Notes: generated from the sequence alone by a model not told the origin. A stretch of 64,000 nucleotides of DNA from Collinsella sp. AM18-10 (GCF_003471585.1 NZ_QRJO01000001.1:372001-436000), one strand, 5' to 3'; numbered from the stretch's first letter, positions 24,803 through 34,191 are shown. A program made the numbers and translations.

Positions 24803-25001
24803 AAGGGCCCCGTCCACACGCGGACGAGGCCCTGTCAGATTGGTGGTCTCGAGAAAGTTGGTGTAGCGCCCGATCCGAAGCGAGTCGGCCTGGCGTCCAA
24901 GAACCTAGAATACGGTTGATGCCCTATGCCGCCGACCGGCATATGAAAGACAGCGGGCCAAAAGCCCCATGGCTTCTAGCCCGCAGAAACATCGATGTTT
25001 C
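24797..25001 (-). ncRNA. Candidate structured non-coding RNA with terminator
   Basis: About 200 nt without a gene. Read on the minus strand it starts near palindrome AAACATCGATGTTT (24988-25001). Then come GCGGGCTAGAAGCC...GGCTTTTGGCCCGC (24953-24984), TATGCCGGTCGGCGGCATA (about 24926), CCGA-CTCGCTTCGGA-TCGG, and finally a terminator GGGCCTCGTCC...GGACGGGGCCC followed by TTTT (24801-24832). The terminator orientation fixes the strand. I do not recognise the family; raiA-type and 6S-like RNAs are worth testing. Confidence 0.5.
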
Positions 25002-25034
25002 CAAATGATCGCAGCTTGTGTTTCAAGCGCTTTT

Positions 25035-25226
25035 CTACGCTACCGGCGGATGCAAATCCCAATCGGGAAAGCAGTTTGCAAAGCCTGAGAGATTTTGAGT
25101 CAAAACATTGTTCTCAGCTTGCTTCAGTCGCTCGTCCTCTTCAAACAGACTATCGAGCTCGCTCAATGCATCGAAGTCCCGCATCGCAGCATCGTTATGG
25201 TCGAAATCAGTCACTTCATCAGTCAT
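25035..25226 (-). CDS. Small acidic protein, unknown
   Basis: 63 residues, strongly acidic (LSELDSLFEEDERLKQAE) with no recognised family, signal or membrane segment. GGAG lies about 8 nt upstream of the ATG, and it follows the coiled-coil membrane protein gene by 41 nt on the same strand, as the last gene of that operon. Composition and ribosome site support it being real. Confidence 0.55.
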   Translation of the reverse strand: MTDEVTDFDHNDAAMRDFDALSELDSLFEEDERLKQAENNVLTQNLSGFANCFPDWDLHPPVA

Positions 25227-25267
25227 CTATTTCACTCCGTTCATGGTTATCGAGTCAATCCTATCGG

Positions 25268-26923
25268 CTAGGCAACCTTATCGAGCTTAAGCAGGTCGCT
25301 GCGCTCGGCCGCCGCTTCCTTCGCGCTCTTCCACTGATTAAGCGCCAGATCGATCTCGGAACAGCCTTCCTGGATGCGTTTGGAGTATTTGGCCTCAATC
25401 TCTTCTGCCTCCGCAGCGCGCTGCTTGCTCGAGAGGCCCGTCTTTACTAGACAATAGCCAGCCCCCGCAAGAAGCAGAATGCCAATAACCTGGTTTACAA
25501 ACGCAAAGAAAGCTACTCCCAAAACAGCGAGGACAACGGCCGCTATCTTGTGGCTCTTGTTGCCCTTCGCAACCTTGACATCAAGCTCAGCGAGCTCCTT
25601 TTTCTTCTCTTCACCGACATAGCGAACATAATCGCCGCGCAGCGCATTGCCCTCATCGCCGGTGACCGCTCTGCTTGTCCATCCGTCGAAGTCAAGGGTG
25701 ATCGCCTGCGGAAATTCGGGGACATCGCTCTTGCGATACCGGTTGAAACCACCGTTGATATAGGAACCCAAAAACTGAATCGCGGTCTTCTTTTTATGCA
25801 CATCCACGGACGCGCTCTGGTCGCGCATCGAGCGTGTCATCTGGTCGATGATGCTCATCGTCTGCTGACGCTTCTCATCGCGCCGACGATTGACGAGCTC
25901 TCGGGCGCGGTCCACGTCTCCGCCAAATGCTTTGACCGCAAGAAGATACTCCTCCTGGCGGCGCAAATTTCGCTCCTTGGAGTCATCGGAGTTAACGAGC
26001 TCCATCAGATGCCTGTCAACCTGCTCGGCAAGCGTCCTCTCGTCAACATCAGAAGCCTTGAGGTCGGCGAAGTCATTGGAGATGCTCTCGATTGCCTCGA
26101 CTTTTCCGAGATACTTATTGATGTAGTCAAACTCCTTGACCACCACCTTGAGTGCCGGATATCTCGAGCTCATATCCTCCTCGTAGCCGGTAAAGTACTC
26201 CGCCCATGACTCTGACTGCTCATTCTCGAACTCAGGGCTCTGATTTCTGATCTGCTCGATCCAGCCCGCCATATAGTCGTCGCACAGGTGCTTTTCGTCG
26301 GTTCCGAAGATGCCGTTGATATAGGCATCAATGTAGACCATCGCATCGGCATCAATACGGGCGGCGTTTTGCGTCGAGAAGTAGCGTGCGAGCCATTCGT
26401 AGCACGTGGCCGTGCGGTTATTACGTCTGCAGATCAGAGCCATCGCAAGCGACGTGTGCTCGTTGTCACGTTTGACAGCCTCGCGTATTGCGCGCTCTGC
26501 AAGATCTCGGTTGTTGTTGATCCATGCCGCAAGGGCAACCAGGACAGGCGCCAGCCAGTAGTCCGGGGTAGAAATCATTAACTCCTCGGAGACCGTCGAA
26601 ATCGTCGCCTTGCGCACGAGCGCTGCATCGGTTGCCTGGAGAATACCGACCATGGTGTTTCGAACCACCGAGTAGTTGCCGAACTTCTTGTCCATCTCCT
26701 GCCGGACGCTCACGAGCTCCGTAGTCGCCTGCTCAAGTGCGGCGGTACGACGCTGTTCGAGCATCATCTCGAGAAAGTCCTTTCGGAGCTTTTTAAGGTC
26801 CTTCCGCACTTCCTCCATTTGGGATTCGACCTTATCGACCTTCGTGGTCATCTGGTCAACTTTTGTTCCAATAGCGGCGATCCTGCGCTCGATAAGGGCA
26901 GTATCTAATCCCGAATCACTCAT
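25268..26923 (-). CDS. Coiled-coil membrane protein of the SPFH/zinc-ribbon operon, unknown function
   Basis: 551 residues, family not recognised. Residues 1-70 form a heptad-rich coiled coil (IGTKVDQMTTKVDKVESQME and following). A helical middle (about 90-400) includes PDYWLAPVLVALAAWINNN and repeated acidic helices, possibly TPR-like. Two hydrophobic segments near 467-507 (AAVVLAVLGVAFFAFVNQVI, GILLLAGAGYCLV) form a hairpin anchor, so most of the protein is cytoplasmic. Start ATG (MSDSGL) has AAGGTGG upstream. Confidence 0.75.
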   Translation of the reverse strand: MSDSGLDTALIERRIAAIGTKVDQMTTKVDKVESQMEEVRKDLKKLRKDFLEMMLEQRRTAALEQATTELVSVRQEMDKKFGNYSVVRNTMVGILQATDAALVRKATISTVSEELMISTPDYWLAPVLVALAAWINNNRDLAERAIREAVKRDNEHTSLAMALICRRNNRTATCYEWLARYFSTQNAARIDADAMVYIDAYINGIFGTDEKHLCDDYMAGWIEQIRNQSPEFENEQSESWAEYFTGYEEDMSSRYPALKVVVKEFDYINKYLGKVEAIESISNDFADLKASDVDERTLAEQVDRHLMELVNSDDSKERNLRRQEEYLLAVKAFGGDVDRARELVNRRRDEKRQQTMSIIDQMTRSMRDQSASVDVHKKKTAIQFLGSYINGGFNRYRKSDVPEFPQAITLDFDGWTSRAVTGDEGNALRGDYVRYVGEEKKKELAELDVKVAKGNKSHKIAAVVLAVLGVAFFAFVNQVIGILLLAGAGYCLVKTGLSSKQRAAEAEEIEAKYSKRIQEGCSEIDLALNQWKSAKEAAAERSDLLKLDKVA

Positions 26924-26995
26924 CTGTACCACCTTTCAGTTTGAACTGTTTAGATCATCCAATAGCTTTAAGCGAGTAAGCACCCGCCATCCGCT

Positions 26996-27802
26996 TTATT
27001 GAGAGGCCATGCTTCGGTATTGCTCGGACACCTGCTGATAGGCCACGAGAAACTTCTGTTTGTATTGGCTTGCCTTCATCGAATTGACGATGCGCCCGAC
27101 GGGCTCCACATAGTGTTCGAGAAAGTACGAGGTCCTTCTTCGCAACGCAAACGAACCAGTTTTATAGGGGGACCCGGGGTTCTCTCTAATGCCCTTGAGT
27201 AGTGCGAGACACGTCTTGGGTATGTTGCAGTTGGCGGCGATATCTTGATAGAAGCTCTCCCGCTCTGCGGTCATAAAGTCTTCCGAAGCATACCGCGCTA
27301 TGCAGAACGGGCACACAGCATCGATAAAGCTCTCAAGCCGAGACCGATCCTCCATGCTCTGCATATTGGCGACCACGAGCGATACCATCTGAACCTCAAA
27401 GTCACGCATGTTGTAGAGCGTCGACTCAAACAAGTCGATCAAGTCACGCACTTCGTCATATTCGAGAGGGATATCTTCGGCCCTTTTAAAGAAAACCGTC
27501 ATCGAACCCGAAAGACCTTCGCAAAACTCATCGCAGTACGCAACCATAAACTGTGCTGCCGCGTTGTCTTGCATCATATTGAGCACGTCCGCGGCAAATT
27601 TGCGGGCCTCCGGAAAGTTACCACCCTTAAAAAACTTGATGGCATTGTCCTTGGCAAACGCGATTTTGCCCGTGGCCCCCAGACGCGCCCGCGAATAGTA
27701 CATCTCGCGACCGCACTGGTTGCAATGAACCTTTCGAGTTGCGGGGTCAAACTCGACATCGGTGCTGCCGCAGCCCTCACAAGTTATACCGTTGATTTCC
27801 AA
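26996..27802 (-). CDS. Zinc-ribbon cytoplasmic protein of the SPFH operon, unknown function
   Basis: 268 residues. The N-terminal zinc ribbon CEGCGSTDVEFDPATRKVHC then NQCG resembles TFIIB-type or YdjG-type ribbons. The rest is helical with conserved-looking CPFCIARY in the middle (a second Cys pair). No membrane segment. The start is uncertain: TTG at 27802 with GGGGAAG upstream is preferred; TTG at 27820 is possible, and there is no suitable ATG. Confidence 0.7.
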   Translation of the reverse strand: MEINGITCEGCGSTDVEFDPATRKVHCNQCGREMYYSRARLGATGKIAFAKDNAIKFFKGGNFPEARKFAADVLNMMQDNAAAQFMVAYCDEFCEGLSGSMTVFFKRAEDIPLEYDEVRDLIDLFESTLYNMRDFEVQMVSLVVANMQSMEDRSRLESFIDAVCPFCIARYASEDFMTAERESFYQDIAANCNIPKTCLALLKGIRENPGSPYKTGSFALRRRTSYFLEHYVEPVGRIVNSMKASQYKQKFLVAYQQVSEQYRSMASQ

Positions 27803-27856
27803 TAGCTTCCCCCACTTCAACCATCAAAGTGCCCTGGCAAAAAGCAGCGCGAGCCC

Positions 27857-28558
27857 TTATTTGACAGCGGTCAGCGCCGCATTGCGCTTTTTCCAGATAT
27901 TGCGCGCATCATGGACAAGGCCAACCGTAACATCTGCCGGCTCATCGGCACTCATGGAATTCGAGACCGCCTCAAGCGCGGCGGAGAACTGTCGCTCGAT
28001 CTCTTGAACATGGGGTTGCGACATGTTGGAACTAAAGGAGATGTCATCCTTAAGCGCTTTGAGTTCGGCTTTGACCTGAGCGTCCTGCGCCACGGCGAGG
28101 AGCTGTCCCACATACGATCCGAACTGCGCCGTTTGAACCGTCTTTGCGGCCACGGCAGCAACCTTTTGGTCAACCTGGCGGCCATTGAAGCCTAGACCCA
28201 TCTGCACAAGGACAAGCACAGCAAGAAGGACAACGTTTACGACGACTGGAATCGTGCTGCCGCCCCACCCATATGCCGCAAACACAAAGTACGTGTTGGC
28301 CAGAAGGGCAACGACAAAGTAGGCACAGCTGGATGCGACCGGCAAATAATGGATTTCGGTCGTGCTTTTGACCGTGGACTGCTTATCGGACATGGCAGCC
28401 GAAATCGAAGCCGCCGCAAAAGCCAAAACCCCAAAGCCAAGCGACATAGCAAAGACGATAGGGTTCATCAGCGCGTTTTTGCAGACAAACATGATTACAA
28501 GCCACGCCACCAAGACGATTGCCTCGCCCAAAATGACACGTTTAACAGAACCGTTCAT
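27857..28558 (-). CDS. Four-helix membrane protein of the SPFH operon, unknown function
   Basis: 233 residues. Four hydrophobic segments at about 10-28, 33-53, 75-97 and 102-122, then a cytoplasmic helical tail (about 130-233) with many Gln and Ala. No family recognised. It lies between the SPFH gene and the zinc-ribbon gene with short gaps, so it is probably a membrane partner of both. Confidence 0.7.
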   Translation of the reverse strand: MNGSVKRVILGEAIVLVAWLVIMFVCKNALMNPIVFAMSLGFGVLAFAAASISAAMSDKQSTVKSTTEIHYLPVASSCAYFVVALLANTYFVFAAYGWGGSTIPVVVNVVLLAVLVLVQMGLGFNGRQVDQKVAAVAAKTVQTAQFGSYVGQLLAVAQDAQVKAELKALKDDISFSSNMSQPHVQEIERQFSAALEAVSNSMSADEPADVTVGLVHDARNIWKKRNAALTAVK

Positions 28559-28570
28559 CTTTGTTTCTCC

Positions 28571-29947
28571 TTATTGGATCTTAGTTCCACAATCGGGGCA
28601 GAATTTGGTCCCTTCGGGCAACTCGGCTCCGCAGCTCGGGCACCTTGGCGAGATCAACCGGTTCCCGCATTCCAGGCAGAACTTGGCACCGACCGGGTTA
28701 AGATGCCCACACGCCAAACACGCAACACCCTGCTCGAGCTTTTGTCCGCATTCCAGGCAGAACTTAGCACCCATCGGATTAACGTTTCCGCAACTGGGAC
28801 ACACGGGACCGTTTTGCATACCTGCGGACGCGGAAGCCGTTCCAACCATGGGAGCAACAGCGCCCATGGTCTGGTTGGCCAAGTTGGAGAAGCCAGCTCC
28901 AAATGCACCGCCCATGCCAACGCCCATGCCGAGTCCCATGCCGGCTCCCATGAGGCCCGATGCGGCACTCCCCTCATTGCCCGCAGCACTCTCCATTACG
29001 TCCATGCCGCGCTCCTGCTGATAGTTGTAGCCTTCGCGCGCACGCTTCCTGGCAAGTGCCTCGGACTCGATGTCCATCTGGGCAGCGTTACCCTGCGCCT
29101 CGAGAATGCTCCGCTTACGCTGGATCTTCATCTCGTTGATGGCAGCAAGATCCTCTTCGAAGGGCTTGATGCTGTTGAACGAGAAGTTATCGAGCGTGAG
29201 ACCAAACTCATCGAAATAGTTAACGAGCTTGCCCTGCATCTGAGACGAGAAGTCGCTCAGATGCGTCGCAATTTTAAGAACGGAAACCTCCTGGTCAACA
29301 ATCGCCTTGGCAAGCAGGTCAGGAACATACTCAAGGATTTTTGCCCGCATAAAGGAAGTAAGTTCTTCTCGCGTATAGCGATCTCGCGTGCCCACGACCT
29401 TAACGAGGAACTTCCTCACCTGAATGGGAACCAGGCTCGAGTTATTCTGCTCGATATGCGCGCCAAACAAACCGAAGGCGCGAACATGAACGTTGACGTC
29501 TTCCTCAGGGTCTTGGACGATGATGGGCTCGGTCGTGCCCCAGCGCAGCTCGTTCATGTAGTTAGTATTGATAAAGTACACAACGGAATGAAACGCCGAG
29601 CTACCGCCGGTAAGCGAATGGGCGGCATTGCGGAACGGGGCGAATCGGCTGTCTCCCGTGTCGAGCTTGATCTTGCACGGACCGACAAACACGCTTACCT
29701 GAGAATCGCCGGCACCCGTAGCGTCAGTAGAACTGCCCGCCCCCATATTGTTGGTAAAAACGGCAATCTGCGATTGCGCAACCTGAAGATAGGACCCGTT
29801 GGGAAAATCCTCGTAGGGATAGCGGAATGAGACAAGCGAGGCATCTTCGTCGTTGCCAGGCTCCCATTTGATATTGTCGACAGAAAAGGCACCGAGAATT
29901 CCGCTGTGCTTTTCTTCCTTTTCGTTATCGCTATGGAACAGTGACAT
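28571..29947 (-). CDS. SPFH-domain protein with C-terminal zinc ribbons (YdjI-like)
   Basis: 458 residues. The N-terminal 300 match the SPFH/virion-core-like family: WEPGNDEDASLVSFRYP, GSYLQVAQSQIAVFTNNM, FVGPCKIKLDTGDSRFAPF, LRWGTTEPIIVQDPEE, GLTLDNFSFNSI. A Gly/Met-rich linker (GMGLGMGVGMGGAFGAGF) leads to three double-Cys ribbons (CPSCGNVNPMGAKFCLECG, CLACGHLNPVGAKFCLECG, CPSCGAELPEGTKFCPDCG). B. subtilis YdjI, in an envelope-stress operon, has this SPFH type. First gene of a five-gene operon; AAAGGA precedes the ATG (MSLFHS). Confidence 0.88.
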   Translation of the reverse strand: MSLFHSDNEKEEKHSGILGAFSVDNIKWEPGNDEDASLVSFRYPYEDFPNGSYLQVAQSQIAVFTNNMGAGSSTDATGAGDSQVSVFVGPCKIKLDTGDSRFAPFRNAAHSLTGGSSAFHSVVYFINTNYMNELRWGTTEPIIVQDPEEDVNVHVRAFGLFGAHIEQNNSSLVPIQVRKFLVKVVGTRDRYTREELTSFMRAKILEYVPDLLAKAIVDQEVSVLKIATHLSDFSSQMQGKLVNYFDEFGLTLDNFSFNSIKPFEEDLAAINEMKIQRKRSILEAQGNAAQMDIESEALARKRAREGYNYQQERGMDVMESAAGNEGSAASGLMGAGMGLGMGVGMGGAFGAGFSNLANQTMGAVAPMVGTASASAGMQNGPVCPSCGNVNPMGAKFCLECGQKLEQGVACLACGHLNPVGAKFCLECGNRLISPRCPSCGAELPEGTKFCPDCGTKIQ

Positions 29948-30142
29948 GCTGATTCCTTTCGTTAATCCCAAACCACGCGTTCCGCGTGTCTAATAAATTG
30001 TGAACTGCCGAGTCGACAGGCGCATCGAAAGCCTGTGCGCCTCAATCTGTCCCCAACTTAGCTTGGCTAATTATAGCCCTCAAGTCATCTCATTTAGCCA
30101 CCCCCGATGAGCGGCAATAATGTCGCACCTTTGGTCAACTGA

Positions 30143-30232
30143 CGAAGAACCGGGAGGGTTCGAACCCCAGATGCCCTTTTGGGGCATACCCGCTGAGCGG
30201 GCGAGCGCGTTCGGCCTCTCGGTCAGCTCTTC
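30143..30232 (-). tRNA. Degenerate tRNA-Ser(GCT)-like gene
   Basis: Acceptor arms GAAGAGC (5') and GTTCTTC (3') pair; D region TGACCGAGAGGCCGAACGCG; anticodon stem CTCGC/GCGGG; long class II variable arm ATGCCCC-AAAA-GGGCAT; T loop TTCGAAC. The anticodon loop is CCGCTCA, so position 33 is C rather than the near-universal U and position 37 is C rather than A. There are about three extra bases between T arm and acceptor, and no encoded CCA. This looks like a decayed tRNA-Ser. The rest of the 383-nt gene-free stretch holds only one CTGTCCCC motif (near 30050). Confidence 0.55.
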
Positions 30233-30330
30233 GTAACGTCCGTTTTAGCCGCAACTAAACTCGTCGGATGGAACAAGGGGAAAGACATAAGAGCTGCGCG
30301 CGCTGTAATGCCAAAACGGCTCGGTTAAAG

Positions 30331-31824
30331 TTACCAGCTCTCGTGATAGGCCATAATCGACCGACATGGGTACCCTTCGGAGCCGCATTCCGCAGACGCT
30401 ACGACCTTTCCGTCTTTATAAAACTCGACGTACCAAACGTACGTTGCCGCCCCCTCCCAATAGTTTGGCTTATCAGCGACCTTGAACGTAATAGAGGCGT
30501 CATCTGGCACAATCAACTCGCGCTTGGCGTTTGCAATGAACGCATCCATGTCGGCGATCACGCCATCGCCGCGCGCAGCGGCCTCCCCATCGTCGCTGCT
30601 ATCGGATGCCGCTTCAGATGGTGCTTGAGATGCGCCAGATCGATCGTCCGCAGTGCCAGAGCCGTCCTTCAAAGAGCCCTCCGAAGGCTCCACCCCTTTG
30701 AATGCCTTCCACATATCGCTGCTTGCGGACGGCATTTCAATGTCGGCCTCCGGATACTTCCCGGCGAGCTCGTCAAGAATTCTGCACGCTTCCTCACGCC
30801 CCTGGACCATCGCCTCCTGCGGTTTGCCACCATCCTCAACGGTCCTCACCAAGTAGGCGCCATTCTGCCTATCGAATTCCTTATTTTGAATTTGCACCGC
30901 GTCTACGACCTCAGGACCCTCTGCAGTAAGCGAAATATAGAAATCTGCCTGGTTACAATCCTGACTACAGGTAAATTTAACGATGCCGTCCTTACAGACA
31001 GTAATGACTTGGCTCTCACCCTGAGCAATAAAACCGTCATACTGATTCGTCAAATTGCTGGAGCCTTCTACCATCTCTGACGAAGGCATAACCGAAACGG
31101 CCTCTCCATCAACAAAGCAGTAGGCACCCACAATCGCCGAAATATCGTTCTGCGCATCGACAAACCCAACAAGCAGCTCGTCAATTCCGTCGCCATTCAA
31201 ATCATCGAAAGCATAGTAGTAGCTTAAAAAGCCGGGGGCAGTCTGGTTGTTATAAACGAATATCTGCCCCAGTCCAGAATCATCACCGCGCCCCTGGGCC
31301 CAGTCGTCGTAGCTGGCAGCACCAGCCCCCTTCCGCTCGCAATAGCTCGCAAAGTCCTCGTAACGCGCAACCACGCCCTCGTAAGCCCTGCGTGCTTTCT
31401 TGTTTGTTGCCGCGACCTTCTTTTTAGACGACTTCTCCTCGACTGCAGCCGGCTGCTCCTGCTGCTGCGCTTGAGGCAGCACAAAGGCTTCGTAAGCTTT
31501 GGCCAGGGCGTAAGCGACACCAGCGGTAAAGATGATTGCTGCAAGAATGGTGACAAACGTAGGCACAGCAAAACGGCCGATCTGCCGACGCTGCATCATA
31601 AAGGCCGCAAAGGACATATGATCAGAGGGCGCCGGAGAAGGGCCCTCTGCGCGAGATACAGCAGGATCGCTTGTCGCTTTTCTATCAGCAGACGCCTTTG
31701 GTGTACCTGAAGGAAGCGGCTGCTGAGCATTCGCCGGCGCATCATCCACATCCAACGGTTTTCCGCATGCAGAACAGAATCGCGCCCCGTCTTTGATCTT
31801 TGCCCCGCAGCTTGCACAGTACAT
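30331..31824 (-). CDS. Zinc-ribbon membrane protein with extracytoplasmic domain
   Basis: 497 residues. N-terminal double-Cys ribbon CASCGAKIKDGARFCSACG (3-21), Pro/Ala-rich spacer, one membrane helix (about 87-110, FAVPTFVTILAAIIFTAGVA), then an outside domain containing DDLNGDGIDELLVGFVD, a calcium-loop-like motif also present in the paralogue at 35616. An Asp/Ser-rich stretch separates a C-terminal part. Role unknown; the layout (cytoplasmic ribbon, one helix, outer sensor-like domain) suggests surface sensing. Confidence 0.75.
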   Translation of the reverse strand: MYCASCGAKIKDGARFCSACGKPLDVDDAPANAQQPLPSGTPKASADRKATSDPAVSRAEGPSPAPSDHMSFAAFMMQRRQIGRFAVPTFVTILAAIIFTAGVAYALAKAYEAFVLPQAQQQEQPAAVEEKSSKKKVAATNKKARRAYEGVVARYEDFASYCERKGAGAASYDDWAQGRGDDSGLGQIFVYNNQTAPGFLSYYYAFDDLNGDGIDELLVGFVDAQNDISAIVGAYCFVDGEAVSVMPSSEMVEGSSNLTNQYDGFIAQGESQVITVCKDGIVKFTCSQDCNQADFYISLTAEGPEVVDAVQIQNKEFDRQNGAYLVRTVEDGGKPQEAMVQGREEACRILDELAGKYPEADIEMPSASSDMWKAFKGVEPSEGSLKDGSGTADDRSGASQAPSEAASDSSDDGEAAARGDGVIADMDAFIANAKRELIVPDDASITFKVADKPNYWEGAATYVWYVEFYKDGKVVASAECGSEGYPCRSIMAYHESW

Positions 31825-31973
31825 AAATCCCCCTAGAACTTCAGCATATCGAAACGATAGCCCACAGCCTGCAAACAGAAAAGGCCCAGAAGCAATTTGC
31901 TCGACTGTAAACCTCTTCTTTCACCTTTCAAATTCGCCTGACCCCACGCGGAAGGCATGCGACGGGCTACTTG

Positions 31974-32591
31974 CTAGGCGCGAGCCATGTGCAGCTTGAT
32001 TGCCTTGAAGATGATGTTGGCAACCGAGGCAATAGGCCAGAGCGCCACGATCGTCATCGGAACCGATTCGGGAATAACAGGAACCGCCCCGTGAATCACG
32101 CTGCCCAACCAGTAAAAAAGCATCAGAACCACGACAGGAAGGCCCACGAGAACCACAAGCTCGATTAGCATAATCGTGATACCGATAATGCCGCTACCAT
32201 AGACAAGGGGAAGCCTTACACCGCTGCGGTACAGCGAGATAATCACCTTCCAGGGACCAATCAGAAGCAGCGCCAGCGGAATCATATTGTTAAGTCCCAG
32301 CGAGCCACCTCCCAGCACGTAATTGAAAAAGAGCACATAGAGCAATGAAATCACCGCTGCTCGCCCAAGCGACCCGATGGACTCGTGAAGCGAATCCTGC
32401 AGGCAAGCAGCGGCCTCTGCATCCTCCGCCGCTTGAAACTGAGCCTCGACAGACTGGCTCTCAATCGGCTGGGCCTCGACGTAAATCGCATCCCCCACCG
32501 CGCTGGCCGCAGCCGCGACCGTAGGCGTTCCGCACACGCCGCAGAACTTGGCGCCGTCGCTAATCTCTGCTCCACACTGTTTGCAATGCAT
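31974..32591 (-). CDS. Zinc-ribbon multi-helix membrane protein
   Basis: 205 residues. N-terminal ribbon CKQCGAEISDGAKFCGVCG (3-21), acidic spacer, then three or four hydrophobic helices (about 77-95, 103-118, 130-160, 175-195). No catalytic motif. Upstream and on the same strand as the previous zinc-ribbon gene, 150 nt apart. Divergent from the zinc-finger regulator. Confidence 0.75.
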   Translation of the reverse strand: MHCKQCGAEISDGAKFCGVCGTPTVAAAASAVGDAIYVEAQPIESQSVEAQFQAAEDAEAAACLQDSLHESIGSLGRAAVISLLYVLFFNYVLGGGSLGLNNMIPLALLLIGPWKVIISLYRSGVRLPLVYGSGIIGITIMLIELVVLVGLPVVVLMLFYWLGSVIHGAVPVIPESVPMTIVALWPIASVANIIFKAIKLHMARA

Positions 32592-32730
32592 AATCGGGTC
32601 CTTTCTCGTTACCCCTTTTCTTGACGATCACAAGATACGATTTGTCGTTTATCCGATATAGAGATTTTGACCGGGTAATTTTCCTAAACGTGCTACGCTA
32701 TTAAACCTGCAGCTAGAGACAGGGGTAACA

Positions 32731-34089
32731 ATGTTTGAGTTCTCCCAAACACGCACCGTTGAAGGTTCGATTCCGTTTAAGACAGTCAACCTCATAGAGA
32801 ACGAACCCAATAGGCCCGTTGGCGAGGCCCAGCTTGTCTTTGAACTCTACATGCCCACCGAGCTGGCCGGCAACAAAAGCAACGAAGGGCCCGCACACAG
32901 CGAGCGCCATGCCGATCTGATCAGGCTGGCATCATGCATCGAACCCACCGCCGTTAAAGAGCAGCCCTTCCGCGCAAGCCTCTTTAACGTACTTGATTAC
33001 GCCGAACAGACCGGGCCACTTTTTGGCAAGCACGCAATAGAATCCGTACGCGATTGGGCCAATGCCGCGATGGCAGCACTTATTGCCATGCGCATCCAGG
33101 AATACCTCAACGGGAGCTGCACCATCGCAAAGGTCTCCGCATTGGAAAGAATCGAGAAATCAGTGGTGACCTGCGCGGCAAACGGGTCATCCTTCAAGAT
33201 CTACACCACTATCCTGAGGGCGGGCGGTGATTATACCGACTCATTCAAAAGCCTGCCCATCGTGCGCAAAATCGAATCCGATGCGGGATATTTCTACGCC
33301 TTTATGTTTATGATCGACGAGGAAGAATCCCTCGTTGCACTCAACGTGCTCTCTTTTGAACACGAGCTCACCGCCAATGACTTCAGTGTTTTGCAGGCGA
33401 TGTTCTACATGGACGAAGACTCCAGCTCGGAGATTTCAGCGCGACTCAAGGTCAGCAATAGCGAGGAGAGCTTCTATGTAATCGACCCTCAAGCAGATAT
33501 CCAGGAGCGCCGCGAAGAACTTGAAAATGATGACCGCGATGCACTCACCGCTTTGGTGCAGGCGCTCGTGATCTCGCATCTCTCGGGCGCGCACGTGGAT
33601 GTGTTCCAGGGTAACGAGTCCACAGGGTTCCTCTCCTTTGACAGCTATCTCTCGTGGCTCTGGTTTGATTTTTCACGCAAGCTGAGCACCGTCAAAATTG
33701 GTTATTGCGAGCAGTGCGGACGCGCCTATTCACTTGCCGGGCATCGTGGCGTCAAACGGCACTACTGCAGCGATCGATGCAAGACCGATGCCAAAAATGA
33801 GCGCACGCGCAAGGAGACGGCAAAGATACGCGAGCTGTTTGGAACGGGCACCAGTGTACGCGACATCGCCAACGAGATAGAACGTCCCGCGGCCTACGTG
33901 CGCTCGCAGCTCAATAAATGGACCAAGCTCAAGCACGATCTGGATGAAGACATTGAGTCAAACGGCTTTGACAGCTCCAAGCTACTCAAACGCTGCACCG
34001 CCGAGAAGCTCGACCTCAACAACCTCCTCAACGCCAAGCGCAAAAAGCAAGTTCAGGACTATGCCAGACTCAAGCGCCACGTTAAGTAG
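32731..34089 (+). CDS. Uncharacterised zinc-finger, HTH-like protein (possible regulator)
   Basis: 452 residues. The N-terminal 320 are unrecognised. At about 327-355 is CEQCGRAYSLAGHRGVKRHY CSDRC, a CGNR/treble-clef-like finger, followed by a basic helix KTDAKNERTRKETAKIRELF and a helix-turn-helix-like stretch GTSVRDIANEIERPAAYVRSQL. The C-terminus is Lys-rich. Divergent from the zinc-ribbon membrane genes, so it may regulate them; this is inference. Confidence 0.65.
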   Translation: MFEFSQTRTVEGSIPFKTVNLIENEPNRPVGEAQLVFELYMPTELAGNKSNEGPAHSERHADLIRLASCIEPTAVKEQPFRASLFNVLDYAEQTGPLFGKHAIESVRDWANAAMAALIAMRIQEYLNGSCTIAKVSALERIEKSVVTCAANGSSFKIYTTILRAGGDYTDSFKSLPIVRKIESDAGYFYAFMFMIDEEESLVALNVLSFEHELTANDFSVLQAMFYMDEDSSSEISARLKVSNSEESFYVIDPQADIQERREELENDDRDALTALVQALVISHLSGAHVDVFQGNESTGFLSFDSYLSWLWFDFSRKLSTVKIGYCEQCGRAYSLAGHRGVKRHYCSDRCKTDAKNERTRKETAKIRELFGTGTSVRDIANEIERPAAYVRSQLNKWTKLKHDLDEDIESNGFDSSKLLKRCTAEKLDLNNLLNAKRKKQVQDYARLKRHVK

Positions 34090-34133
34090 AAACGCTGTCA
34101 TTTCTGTTCCATCCGATTGACGGGTGGAAAGTT

Positions 34134-34181
34134 GCTCATATACGTGTTAGTAATATATATGTTAGTAATACGTATATGAGC
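34134..34181. promoter_or_regulatory. Palindrome/direct-repeat operator before the ATPase gene
   Basis: GCTCATATACG and CGTATATGAGC are perfect 11-bp arms; between them GTTAGTAATA occurs twice (34146, 34161). It ends 10 nt before the ATG at 34192, so a bound regulator could block translation or transcription. Confidence 0.55.
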
Positions 34182-34191
34182 GAGGCACATC

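Noticed and set aside
30143..30232. Plus-strand tRNA
   Set aside because: Only the T-loop-like GGTTCGAACCC is palindromic; other arms form only on the minus strand.
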